From IMG/VR virus record IMGVR_UViG_3300035670_000020, positions 1-64,000 of that record: a stretch of DNA of 64,000 nt, one strand, 5' to 3'. This stretch comes from a virus. Shown here piece by piece: positions 55,249 to 63,813 of the stretch. A model generated the notes under the pieces. It did not search any database. It saw only the letters and a program-made list of their open reading frames with translations, and had not been told where the DNA came from. A program made the translations under genes and the position numbers. Position 1 is the first letter of the stretch. Every line of letters starts with the position of its first letter.

Positions 55249-56295
55249 TTATTCTATTGTTCCTGGAGCCTTATAATGAGCAACACTATAGTCTTTTGGT
55301 TGATATTTCTTGATGGTATCATTCATACCCATTAGATTAATATCGTGTCTGATTTGTTCACACATAGTCATTGGTGATCCGTTCTCGCATACTTGACCGT
55401 CGCGGTACTCTATAATAGGCAGAATTGTGGGATGTCCAACAAACGTGTTTTTACCGAAATAGCAAAACTTCTTACATCTCCACGATTTAGAAAGTTTTGG
55501 TTTCTTGCATCTTTTAATTGCCTCAAATTTAACACGAAGCATTTCTTCGGTTTCGGCCAAATCATCCTTGCTAAAACACACAGAAAAAGGTCCGCCATCA
55601 TTAATAAAATTGATAGTCACAATAATATGTTCATATTGAGGATACATTTTACTAATAGCATAATGATATATTCTTAATTGAGGGTCTTTGTAGAGTTTGG
55701 CTAAGGTTTTTTCTTCTCCTGTCGCCCAATCTTTTCTTCTTCCTGTTTTTAAATCGATAATTTCTAATGTATCTTTATTTTCCTGTACTATAAGGTCTAT
55801 TGTTCCTTTGATTCCTAATTTTCCCCTAATTTTTCCTTCAGGTAAATCGTACTCATAATTCGCCCATTCTTTATCAATAATGATATCAAAATGTCCCTCA
55901 CTACTAAAGATGTTTCTGTTGCGTGGATCAAACATCCCATTGTGTGATGTGAGCATCGTATTGACCCATTTGAGGCATTCTTTTAAATCTTTGGGTGTCC
56001 AGACAAGGTTTTTAGATGCGGCCGTGTAATGATCGTATATGGATTTGGTCAATTTTTCGACATTATACTTTTTAATATCAATCTTGCCAATCATATCATC
56101 TGTATAAGATTTTGTACCATTTTGTTCACATAATTTAATTTCGGCCAAAATTTCCATAACCTTATGGCAAATACTACCTTTATCTGCTGCTTTTCCTGAT
56201 GGGCTTTTAATACCAATATTATATTCAAGAAAATAGGCGTGTTCACAGAGGCTATGTGTGTTATATGATGAACTTCTGAGATATGTTATTATCAT
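55249..56295 (-). CDS. Cas4/RecB-like PD-(D/E)XK exonuclease
   Basis: 348 aa. RecB motifs: H44 in 'KGSICHKVMEIL', D167 in 'GTIDLIV', D181 and K183 in 'LEIIDLKTGR', then a Q/Y-type helix 'DPQLRIYHYAISK'. C17 near the start and C263, C274, C278 near the end could ligate a 4Fe-4S cluster as in Cas4/AddB nucleases. A phage recombination or end-processing nuclease acting with RecA. Stop is 2 bp before the polymerase ATG at 55246, supporting coupling. Confidence 0.85.
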   Translation of the reverse strand: MIITYLRSSSYNTHSLCEHAYFLEYNIGIKSPSGKAADKGSICHKVMEILAEIKLCEQNGTKSYTDDMIGKIDIKKYNVEKLTKSIYDHYTAASKNLVWTPKDLKECLKWVNTMLTSHNGMFDPRNRNIFSSEGHFDIIIDKEWANYEYDLPEGKIRGKLGIKGTIDLIVQENKDTLEIIDLKTGRRKDWATGEEKTLAKLYKDPQLRIYHYAISKMYPQYEHIIVTINFINDGGPFSVCFSKDDLAETEEMLRVKFEAIKRCKKPKLSKSWRCKKFCYFGKNTFVGHPTILPIIEYRDGQVCENGSPMTMCEQIRHDINLMGMNDTIKKYQPKDYSVAHYKAPGTIE

Positions 56296-56933
56296 AATTT
56301 TCCTTGTAAAAATTTTCTTATCATATTATTCCGGTCTTCAATACTTAGCTCACCAGGAATAATACAATCAAATATAGATTGATCACATTGATCTGGATCT
56401 AAACCTCTTTCGCTCATAGCCTGGGAATTAAAAGGATTTCTTTCCAATTTTATAATGATTCCTCCGCGATTCTTGACGGCAGCGCCCTCATTAGCACCAA
56501 ACCTTAAATCGTTTATCAAGGCAATAGCTGGTCGGTCTTTATCTATAAGTTTTAGCGTAGCATCAACCCAAACATCTTCATACATACGCCTAAAAATGCC
56601 CGTACCAACAAATTCCATAACCTCACGAGCGGTCATAAATCTTTGAGCTTCGATATGATTTTTAACAGGCCATGGATATTGATCAGTCCCCCAGCCAGGC
56701 ATATCAACCCATTTTAATTTAGTGGGAGTATTTTTATCTTCATCAGAACCATAACATTGTTTATATGTTAATCCTAAGATATTGATACAGACATCTCGTT
56801 TTAGAGGATCAGCAAAGCTGTAAATTTTAACATTACCAAGAATGAATTTATCTAAATACAGTCTCTCAACAAACTCTGCACTAGTAGATTTCCCACTTTG
56901 TTTTTTGCCCGCAAAGGCTATGATTTTAGTCAT
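56292..56933 (-). CDS. deoxynucleoside monophosphate kinase
   Basis: 213 aa from the ATG at 56933 with GGAG site; an in-frame TTG one codon earlier is less likely. P-loop 'FAGKKQSGKST' and 'IYSFADPLKRD' (nucleotide-binding DPLK) match T4 gene 1-like dNMP kinases. 'MTAREVMEFVGTG' is the typical lid-proximal segment. Phosphorylates dNMPs to supply the replication fork. Its end overlaps the downstream nuclease start by 4 bp. Confidence 0.85.
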   Translation of the reverse strand: MTKIIAFAGKKQSGKSTSAEFVERLYLDKFILGNVKIYSFADPLKRDVCINILGLTYKQCYGSDEDKNTPTKLKWVDMPGWGTDQYPWPVKNHIEAQRFMTAREVMEFVGTGIFRRMYEDVWVDATLKLIDKDRPAIALINDLRFGANEGAAVKNRGGIIIKLERNPFNSQAMSERGLDPDQCDQSIFDCIIPGELSIEDRNNMIRKFLQGKL

Positions 56934-56955
56934 CAAACATATCTCCGTTTAGTTA

Positions 56956-57009
56956 TCAATCATCCATCATAAGTAAAAATAACACAAATAGTATTACAAA
57001 TATTGGCAT
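56956..57009 (-). CDS. 17-aa hydrophobic micro-ORF (tentative)
   Basis: ATG at 57009, GAGG-like site overlapping the end of the primase gene. It encodes a 17-residue peptide with ~14 consecutive hydrophobic residues ending Asp-Asp. It occupies the only sizeable gap between primase and dNMP kinase. Could be a membrane micropeptide, a translational leader or chance. Confidence 0.25.
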   Translation of the reverse strand: MPIFVILFVLFLLMMDD

Positions 57010-57013
57010 AGTT

Positions 57014-58171
57014 TTATAACCTCAGTTTTTGTATAGCTTCTTTAATTTCAATCTCAATTTCTTCCGAAGATAATTCGGCAACGTCATTTTTAGATATCTT
57101 TAATCTATATGTCTTATAGGTATTTTGGCACTTCTTTATAATTTTTTCCGCAGCTATATCTCCAGGTCCATCATTATCGGTAAGGATGATAAGATTCATA
57201 GCGCCGCTACCATCTAATAATATCTTTTGAAAGTCGCTCATGTTAGTTCCAAATATCGCTACTGCATTATGTATCCCGTTTTCTTCTAATTTCCATACAT
57301 TACCTGGGCTTTCAACAATGATTGCTGTAGCAGAATCTTGAATGTATTTTTTAGCGAACCACATATTATATAGGTGATTTTCTGTTTTAGATCCAAAGCT
57401 ATGTTTCCATTTACTATAAAGATATGCGTAAGCGGGATCGGGACACGCCCCTGTATGATATAATTCACACTTATCACAAACTGGTAATATAGAGCGGCCA
57501 GTACATCCAACCATATAAGAGTAACTATTATCATAAATAGGAACAACAACACGATTACTCATACTTTTGTGTTGTTCCTTACATAAACCAACATCATATT
57601 TACGCAATATTTCTGCGCTATATCCTCTATCAAGATAATATTGGGCGGGTATTTCAAGTTTCTTTATTATTTGATTTCTTGTTATTTTGCTGTCTGGTTC
57701 ATCTATTGATTTCTGCATATATCCAATCATACTAGAAAACTTTTGTTTTTCTTTGAATGTTTTGGATACCTTAATATCTTTAAGTGATTTATTTAGAAAT
57801 TTCTCTATAAAGGTAATAGTATCTTCAAAACTCACCATAGGATCGCCATTCTTGGTCCAATTTAATTGTTCGCGTGAAAGTATACCGCGAACAAAACCTA
57901 TTATGGAACCCTTGAAAATTTCGTGACAGTTATGTGTTCTACACTTCCAGTTTCCTCTATAAGTATCTCCTTCTGGATAAATGTTGATGGCGCTCTCATT
58001 GTCTCCACCATGAATGGGACACGACATAGTAATCATACGATTAGCGTATTTGTAATCGATGTGATATAAATCTAAAAACTCTTCTATTTGGTCACAAAGA
58101 CTGTCACACAAGATTTTTAGCTTATACTGATCAATCAAACGGGATTTCTGGTTCATTATTGTCGTTGTCAT
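57014..58171 (-). CDS. DnaG-type primase
   Basis: 385 aa. N-terminal CHC2-like zinc site C51, H54, C77, C82. TOPRIM core with E287 ('IIVESPGNVWK') and D332/D334 ('TDNDGPGD'). An extra Cys cluster between them (C223, C232, C235, C243) could bind a second zinc. Shorter than bacterial DnaG (~600 aa), lacking a clear helicase-binding C-terminal domain. Starts within the last 41 bp of the helicase gene (an alternative ATG lies 15 bp later), so helicase and primase are translationally coupled, fitting their joint action. Confidence 0.88.
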   Translation of the reverse strand: MTTTIMNQKSRLIDQYKLKILCDSLCDQIEEFLDLYHIDYKYANRMITMSCPIHGGDNESAINIYPEGDTYRGNWKCRTHNCHEIFKGSIIGFVRGILSREQLNWTKNGDPMVSFEDTITFIEKFLNKSLKDIKVSKTFKEKQKFSSMIGYMQKSIDEPDSKITRNQIIKKLEIPAQYYLDRGYSAEILRKYDVGLCKEQHKSMSNRVVVPIYDNSYSYMVGCTGRSILPVCDKCELYHTGACPDPAYAYLYSKWKHSFGSKTENHLYNMWFAKKYIQDSATAIIVESPGNVWKLEENGIHNAVAIFGTNMSDFQKILLDGSGAMNLIILTDNDGPGDIAAEKIIKKCQNTYKTYRLKISKNDVAELSSEEIEIEIKEAIQKLRL

Positions 58172-60029
58172 CTTTTAGTTCGAAACCATCCTCTTCTTTA
58201 TTATTGCCGTTCATAATTTCTAATTTGGTTTTGCCCTCTGTAATTTTGGCACACCATCCCTTCATATGACAATTGATATAGTCATTACTGTCTAATCCTC
58301 CTCCGTGCCTACTAACAATTGGAATTAGTTTACGATTACCATTATTAGGTCCGTCTTGTGCTAATTCTTCATCTGTTTTCTTTTTGAAGATAGAAAAATT
58401 AGAACACAACCATATGATTCGGTCTGATCCACTAGCTGCCGACGTATCTTCCGAATTAATTCCGTCACGGTTTAGCTGCATAAAAGCTAGAATTGGAACC
58501 TGATAACGAACTGCAAAATTATGTAAGCTGGTCATCATAAACCCAAGAACTTGATATTCTTTCATATCTTGAGAAATACCCTTACTATCCATTAATTTCA
58601 GATAGTCATAAATAATAACACATGGTTTAGCATGGCCGTTTGCGTCGAGTCCAACTTCTTTTAGTAACCATCTACGCATAATAGCTAATTGTTCTTCGAA
58701 CTCCATACCAGCTATTGTTTTGTAAAATAGTTTAGCTTGTTTCAATTCGTTAGCGGCTTCAAAAACCTTCTGTTTAATATTGGGCGATTGAGCAAATGTT
58801 CCTTTTTCGATAGAATTGATTTCTGTTTCCGTCATCATAGCCAATATTCTATATTTATGATCTTTGATGCTCATTTCAGTATCCATATTCAATACTGGTA
58901 GTTTATGGGTACAGGCTATATATCGACCCATATTATCAGCCATTTGAGTTTTTCCAGTATTTTTTGTAACAACATAATTATCTGTTACATAAAGCTCGGC
59001 TTTTGTATTAACACTAATACATTGTACTATTTTTTTGCCAATATTTTCTACTTTAGCTATCTGGTAATAAACTAGATCATTATTTATAAAGACAGGTATT
59101 TGCCAGTTTAATACATTACTACTATACATTAATTCTTTTAGAGTAGTTTTGATTGGATGTTGTGAATTTATTTGTTTAGCTAGCCAAAAATGGTCAGAAC
59201 AACATTCGGCATAGGCTCCATTAGACAATGTTATTCTATATACTTCTTTTTCGCCAAAAGGATAAACTCCTATAACTTCACACGTTGCGTTATTTTTTGA
59301 CGGATCTACCAAAATATCGCCAATCTTAACGTCACCCATTCTAATCCAACCATTTGGTGTTAAAATTTTAGCATCAAGAGGTTGCGCTTTTGGCCTCGCC
59401 CCAATAACATTGACTGTTCCTTTTCTTAATCCACCCCCAATAGATTGATCAAAAATAGGAAATCCTGTTGGAATGCCTACTTGGTCTACTGGATTATCTA
59501 TTAGGTCTTGTAGAAAACTATCTATATCTTTACTAATTTCTTCTGGATGATTTTCTGTGTCATTTAATAGAGAAGAGAAATCAAAAATTGCATCTTCTGC
59601 AATACCCAAAATATTCGTTACTGTTTCATTTCCCGTAATATCTAGCAGCTTATCTCCTGCTGTTTCAAGCTGTGTTCTAAGAAGACGCGCTATTTCTAGT
59701 TTACGTATTTTTGCAGCAAACCTTCTAACATTATCTATTGCTACTGGAAACTCCAAAATAGCTTTTAAATGCAGAGCTTCTTCTTTTTTTTCTATTTGTT
59801 GGGTTAGAGTTAAATCTTGGGCGGCGCTATAAATACTCGCCAAATCAATCTTAGAGAACTTATTGTTGTGTTCACAAATATGTTTAAGAATCTTGTATAT
59901 TACTACATTACTATCAACAGTAAAAGTAGAGGGTTGTATAATATCTGCGACATCTAAGTACGCATCTTCTCCATAACGACAAATTCCAGCCAATACCGCT
60001 CGTTCTGCCGCAGGATCGCATAATATCAT
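58131..60029 (-). CDS. dnaB: replicative DnaB helicase interrupted by a class-3 mini-intein
   Basis: 632 aa precursor, 489 aa spliced. N-terminal helical domain ('MILCDPAAERAVLAGICRYG'). Walker A is split: 'IGARPK' (209-214), intein 215-357, 'TGKTQMAD' (358 on). The RecA-fold then continues with 'LNMDTEMS', 'PCVIIYDYLKLMD' (Walker B) and 'VPILAFMQLNRDG' (sensor). Strong AAAGGAGG ribosome site. The helicase unwinds the fork for the split polymerase; activity depends on splicing because the P-loop is broken. Confidence 0.93.
   Translation of the reverse strand: MILCDPAAERAVLAGICRYGEDAYLDVADIIQPSTFTVDSNVVIYKILKHICEHNNKFSKIDLASIYSAAQDLTLTQQIEKKEEALHLKAILEFPVAIDNVRRFAAKIRKLEIARLLRTQLETAGDKLLDITGNETVTNILGIAEDAIFDFSSLLNDTENHPEEISKDIDSFLQDLIDNPVDQVGIPTGFPIFDQSIGGGLRKGTVNVIGARPKAQPLDAKILTPNGWIRMGDVKIGDILVDPSKNNATCEVIGVYPFGEKEVYRITLSNGAYAECCSDHFWLAKQINSQHPIKTTLKELMYSSNVLNWQIPVFINNDLVYYQIAKVENIGKKIVQCISVNTKAELYVTDNYVVTKNTGKTQMADNMGRYIACTHKLPVLNMDTEMSIKDHKYRILAMMTETEINSIEKGTFAQSPNIKQKVFEAANELKQAKLFYKTIAGMEFEEQLAIMRRWLLKEVGLDANGHAKPCVIIYDYLKLMDSKGISQDMKEYQVLGFMMTSLHNFAVRYQVPILAFMQLNRDGINSEDTSAASGSDRIIWLCSNFSIFKKKTDEELAQDGPNNGNRKLIPIVSRHGGGLDSNDYINCHMKGWCAKITEGKTKLEIMNGNNKEEDGFELKDDNDNNEPEIPFD
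58959..59387 (-). other. 143-aa class-3 mini-intein in DnaB Walker A
   Basis: Begins with Ala1 (no N-terminal Cys/Ser), ends Asn143, followed by extein Thr+1. The class-3 Trp-Cys-Thr signature is visible: W68 ('SDHFW'), C123 ('VQCISV'), T141 ('VVTKN'). No endonuclease domain. Closely resembles the flanks of the RecA intein in this window (TPNGW/TPKG, VKIGD/LKVGD, IYRVT/VYRIT). Splicing should therefore initiate at C123. Confidence 0.9.
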
Positions 60030-60049
60030 TAAACATCAACCTCCTTTTA

Positions 60050-60463
60050 TTAGCCCGGATTCATAGCACAACCATTACATTTATATCGAGCTTTATCGAA
60101 CACAAAATCAGAAGAAACTTTTTCTTTATCTCCGCATACCCTGCACCTCACCTCTATCATATTGGCTTTTCGGCTTCTTGGCGAAGGAGGAAGTTTGTTT
60201 AGTTTCTTATCAATAGCCACATCGCTCTTAAACATACTTTTTTCGCTCATTGTGTCGAACAAATTTGTCGATGTTTTTCTGGCGCGACTTGGCTCAGTTT
60301 TTGATTTTGGTGTCGATACTTTTTTAGTTTTGGTCTTTGGGCGACCCCGTTTTTGTGTTGATGATGTCGAAGTATCAACCTCTTCATCGTCTACTTCTTC
60401 TGTTGTTAATCCTTTTTGGAGAATAGCTATTAGCTGTTTAATATCATCATTATCAAGTGGCAT
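60050..60463 (-). CDS. small zinc-ribbon protein with AT-hook-like segment
   Basis: 137 aa. Acidic N-terminus, then basic 'QKRGRPKTKTKKVS' (AT-hook core GRP), then a C-terminal CRVC...CNGC zinc ribbon (CxxC-18-CxxC). Probably binds DNA or a replication protein. No specific family. Ends in a 21-bp gap before the helicase gene; overlaps its upstream neighbour by 11 bp. Confidence 0.55.
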   Translation of the reverse strand: MPLDNDDIKQLIAILQKGLTTEEVDDEEVDTSTSSTQKRGRPKTKTKKVSTPKSKTEPSRARKTSTNLFDTMSEKSMFKSDVAIDKKLNKLPPSPRSRKANMIEVRCRVCGDKEKVSSDFVFDKARYKCNGCAMNPG

Positions 60464-60944
60464 TTTTCACCTTATTTCTTTGTATAGCTAATAGTATATC
60501 AGATAGGCTCTTAGTACTATTTGCTAGGTAACTTAATCTGTCAGAACGTTGTTTTGCGAATAGTTTAATTTTTTGTAGGGCTTGAGCGCTATCGTTGTGT
60601 TTTATTGCTTGTATGCTTTTTTCTATATAGCCATAACCTTTGTAGTTATTAATATCGTCAGCAATCACTTCCTTAACTTTCTCTTCTGCCCAATTTAGTC
60701 TTGCTAATTCTCTATTGATTGTTCTTTGTAGATGAAAAGAGTATTGGGCTAGACGATAGCTTATTTGGGCACAATCTTCTGGCCCTAATTTTTCTAGGGC
60801 ATTTCTATCCATTGTTAAATATGTATTAAGTTCTTCTTCTGGAAGTATAGTGGGAGCATATTTTGGTAATCCTATACTTTGTTCGTATTCATCAAGGATT
60901 TTATCCCAACTTTGAATTTGATCTTTTGCAGTTTGATTACTCAT
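60453..60944 (-). CDS. helical protein, possible UvsY-like recombination mediator
   Basis: 163 aa, almost entirely helical. 'ISYRLAQYSFHLQRTINREL' and the C-terminal 'LAKQRSDRLSYLANSTKSLS'-like helix echo the size and helix layout of T4 UvsY, which loads recombinase onto ssDNA. Location in the recA operon supports this, but no diagnostic motif is seen. Confidence 0.35.
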   Translation of the reverse strand: MSNQTAKDQIQSWDKILDEYEQSIGLPKYAPTILPEEELNTYLTMDRNALEKLGPEDCAQISYRLAQYSFHLQRTINRELARLNWAEEKVKEVIADDINNYKGYGYIEKSIQAIKHNDSAQALQKIKLFAKQRSDRLSYLANSTKSLSDILLAIQRNKVKNAT

Positions 60945-61338
60945 TAAGTAACGCTCCCCAATTTTCTATTTGATTGTAAGGAAAGACTATATATTTAATT
61001 CCATTAATTTCACACCATTCTTTTTTCTCATTATCCCTTTTTTGTCCCAATAAAAATTGCAGCTTGTTGGTATGGAAAAATGGACAAAACTCATAATGTT
61101 GTTCTCCATGAACTTCTACACATAATTTTTTAAGAGGCAAATAAAAGTCCAGATAAAGAGTTTCATTGCGACGTAAGGGAATTGGTACTTCTTCTAATAG
61201 TTGTAGGGTTGGATACGTGTCAACTAGTAGTTTTCTTGCCGCTAAATGATATTGGGATTTGTTTATATCATTAGCTTTAGCAAAATTGCCAGTAAGATTC
61301 CAATTATGTAACTGGTTATCTAAATCTTTTATTCGCAT
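60937..61338 (-). CDS. PD-(D/E)XK endonuclease (Vsr/resolvase-like)
   Basis: 133 aa. Nuclease core 'YLDFYLPLKKLCVEVHGEQH' (D, E-x-H-G-x-Q-H) and 'GIKYIVFPYNQIENW', matching the Vsr/DUF559-type minimal endonuclease fold. It could act as a Holliday-junction resolvase or nicking enzyme for the RecA pathway. Overlaps recA end by 10 bp and the next gene by 8 bp. Confidence 0.65.
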   Translation of the reverse strand: MRIKDLDNQLHNWNLTGNFAKANDINKSQYHLAARKLLVDTYPTLQLLEEVPIPLRRNETLYLDFYLPLKKLCVEVHGEQHYEFCPFFHTNKLQFLLGQKRDNEKKEWCEINGIKYIVFPYNQIENWGALLNE

Positions 61339-63374
61339 TTAATACCCATAGTTTCCTTAACTGTTTTTAGTAAATCTAGATATACTTCTGGATGTTCTAC
61401 TAGATAGTTTCTTACTTTTTCTATTCCTTGGAATTTTGGGGTATCTTTGACCGTTTTGAGCGTATACCAAGCGCCAGCCTTTGTAATTAAGCCCATATCG
61501 GCAGCTAGGTTAGCTACGTCCGTTTGTTTATCTAGACCTTGACCGTATCTTAAATAGGCTGTAGCTGTACGATTAGGAGATCCTAGTGACGACCAAACAA
61601 CTTGCCATTCAACTTCTTGACCAATTTGTTCTCCGTCAGTAGTTAGTGTCCAACCAGTAGTTTTTTTTGCTCGTAGCTTAACATCGGTCTGATATGTTAT
61701 GGCCTGTCCACCCTTTTCTTTCCATTCTGATCCATAGCCAGTTGGATTACCCATTAAATGTGTAATGCCTATGACTATGTTTTTGTTGACCGGAATAACA
61801 TTTCCAACCTTTCTACAGAACTTAGCTAATAGCTTTGCTCCGTCTGCTCGTTGCATTTTATCCATGTCACTGGTAATTTCAGCTTCTGTACACAGAGCGG
61901 AATAGCTGTCTACTATCAATATACAGCCAGGAACTTCATTGATAATTTTTTCTCCTATCTGGAGATATTCTTCTGCGTGTAAAATTTTCCCTTCTTGCGA
62001 TCCTATGACATGGAAACGATTTAAGTCTAGTCCAGATATACCTTCTAAGTCTCGCTTTTTAAGTCTACCTTCAATGTTTAGATAATACACTTCACGCGGT
62101 TTCTTAAGTGTTCCTTGGTATTCTGATTTTTGTGCAGTAGCGGCGAAATCTAAAGATAAACTAGTATTGTGCGTTACAATAAAATCATTTGTTAAATATA
62201 GTCCGTCTGGATTTTCGATTTTAATACACATAGCTTCTTCGTTAGCGACCTTTTCAACTTTTGTAATTGTTCTAAATAAGTTAGGTTTGATTCTCACTTT
62301 TCCGGTCTTTTTTCTAGGAAGACTAAATAGTTTATCTAGAGTATTTCCACTAATAGTTAATCTATAGGATGGAAATTTTTTGCCATTTTTGCCAGAATAG
62401 CTAGTGAATCTTTTCTTGATTCTACACAAATAACCTAGGCTTTGTGCTAATTCTTGTACATCTTTAGCTAGCTGTTTCGATGTTGTAGAGTACTCTGTTC
62501 TATTTCTCTCCATATTAGATCCGTCTGTGTCCATTAATCCTTGCATTAATTTAAAGCGATTAGTCGTGCTAGCATATAAATATTCTTTAGGAATAAATTT
62601 GTTATGTGAATTTTTACCAAATAAGTTTAGTGTTTTTAATTTGGCTCTAAGAGTATTTTCAAGCAAGAGTCCTCCACCAAAATTACCACTAATTGAATAG
62701 TCATATTTATCTTTACGTTTAAAAGATAAGTTATTTTCGTCACAATATTTTTGGAATTTGTCTAAAATATATTCATCTCCACTAGATATTATTATCGATT
62801 TAGTAATGCCTCCATCACCAATCAAACATCCTAAAATATATGGATCTATTGGTAGCCTTTTTTCTTGTTTAAAATAAACAGGCTTAGTAACTGGAATCTT
62901 CCATTTCCATCTATCAGTATATTTTAATCCTTCGTCTAATATTTCTTTAAGAGTAATAGTTTTCCAATTTGTTTGTCTATTATTTTTTGATACAGTCCAG
63001 TTATGATCTAATCCACAATAGGTTTTGGACCCATCATTAAATGTTACTCGATATATATCTTTTTTCCCTTGTGGGAATAGGCCAACAACTTTAGTGGTTT
63101 TACCATTAGGGCTGCATACCAAATCTCCAACTTTTAGGTTTTTTAGTTGTGTTGGTCCTTTAGGTGTGTAGATTATATCTGTTAATCTTTGTAGTTTACC
63201 TACTTTGGGCTGACCAGTTAATATAAAAAAACTGCCTTCTGGAACCCCACCATTGAGAGCAATATCAAGTCCGGGGCTAATAGGAATAATAACCTGTTTT
63301 CTATCAATAATGCTATTAGCGCTCGAAATTATATTTTCGCCAAATTCTTTACTAATATCTTCTTTAACTGCCAT
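61329..63374 (-). CDS. recA: RecA/UvsX-type recombinase interrupted by a class-3 intein
   Basis: 681 aa precursor, 338 aa spliced. Starts 'MAVKEDISKEFGENIISSAN'. Walker A 'GQPKVGK' (54-60) is cut before 'TSLSLDF' (404 on). Walker B 'GCILIVDSYSAL'. L2/central region with 'VIGITHLMGNP' and 'GGQAITYQTDVKLRAKK'. Forms the strand-exchange filament of the phage. Splicing is required for ATP binding. It overlaps the upstream gene by 11 bp. Confidence 0.93.
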   Translation of the reverse strand: MAVKEDISKEFGENIISSANSIIDRKQVIIPISPGLDIALNGGVPEGSFFILTGQPKVGKLQRLTDIIYTPKGPTQLKNLKVGDLVCSPNGKTTKVVGLFPQGKKDIYRVTFNDGSKTYCGLDHNWTVSKNNRQTNWKTITLKEILDEGLKYTDRWKWKIPVTKPVYFKQEKRLPIDPYILGCLIGDGGITKSIIISSGDEYILDKFQKYCDENNLSFKRKDKYDYSISGNFGGGLLLENTLRAKLKTLNLFGKNSHNKFIPKEYLYASTTNRFKLMQGLMDTDGSNMERNRTEYSTTSKQLAKDVQELAQSLGYLCRIKKRFTSYSGKNGKKFPSYRLTISGNTLDKLFSLPRKKTGKVRIKPNLFRTITKVEKVANEEAMCIKIENPDGLYLTNDFIVTHNTSLSLDFAATAQKSEYQGTLKKPREVYYLNIEGRLKKRDLEGISGLDLNRFHVIGSQEGKILHAEEYLQIGEKIINEVPGCILIVDSYSALCTEAEITSDMDKMQRADGAKLLAKFCRKVGNVIPVNKNIVIGITHLMGNPTGYGSEWKEKGGQAITYQTDVKLRAKKTTGWTLTTDGEQIGQEVEWQVVWSSLGSPNRTATAYLRYGQGLDKQTDVANLAADMGLITKAGAWYTLKTVKDTPKFQGIEKVRNYLVEHPEVYLDLLKTVKETMGIKCE
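62166..63194 (-). other. 343-aa class-3 intein with LAGLIDADG endonuclease in RecA Walker A
   Basis: First residue Leu (non-nucleophilic), last Asn343, extein Thr+1. Class-3 signature W66 ('LDHNW'), C323 ('AMCIKI'), T341 with H342 ('VTHN'). Endonuclease motifs 'YILGCLIGDGG' (precursor 179-189) and 'LMQGLMDTDG' (276-285) keep acidic residues. It is a likely active homing element aimed at recA genes. Confidence 0.9.
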
Positions 63375-63810
63375 TATTTTGCTCCTCTGTATCTTCGTCT
63401 AGGGATTTCAATTTAGATAAGATATTATTAACTGTTGGAATTTTTCTATCAAACTTAATATCTTTTTTTCTTTCTAGATTCATTTTTAGTTCTTTGTTCT
63501 GTGAATCTAAAAGTTTCTGCTCTTTCTCTATAATAGCAATCAAACTGGGCGCTCGCAAAGAGTATAATCTCTGTGCTTTTGGATCTCGTAACGCTTTAAC
63601 TATTGCTGCTGGATCATACTTTTTAACAAGCTTATTTGCTGTAGCTATTTGGTTTCTATAAAAAGCCGCCCATTCTTTAGATACCCAAAATCGATAGTGT
63701 AGATCTTTTTTATCGTATCGAGCCTTATTTTCACAGATTATCTCTGTAATATATTGAGCAGCGGTAACGGTTTTGCCGTTACTATACTTGGAAGGATATC
63801 TATTAGACAT
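63364..63810 (-). CDS. unknown replication-module protein
   Basis: 148 aa, basic and helical. 'SKEWAAFYRNQIATANKLVKKYD', 'VKALRDPKAQRLYSLRAPSLIAIIEKEQ' resembles a winged or helical DNA-binding fold. Encoded immediately upstream of recA with 11-bp overlap. No family recognised. Confidence 0.55.
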   Translation of the reverse strand: MSNRYPSKYSNGKTVTAAQYITEIICENKARYDKKDLHYRFWVSKEWAAFYRNQIATANKLVKKYDPAAIVKALRDPKAQRLYSLRAPSLIAIIEKEQKLLDSQNKELKMNLERKKDIKFDRKIPTVNNILSKLKSLDEDTEEQNNGS

Positions 63811-63813
63811 TGA

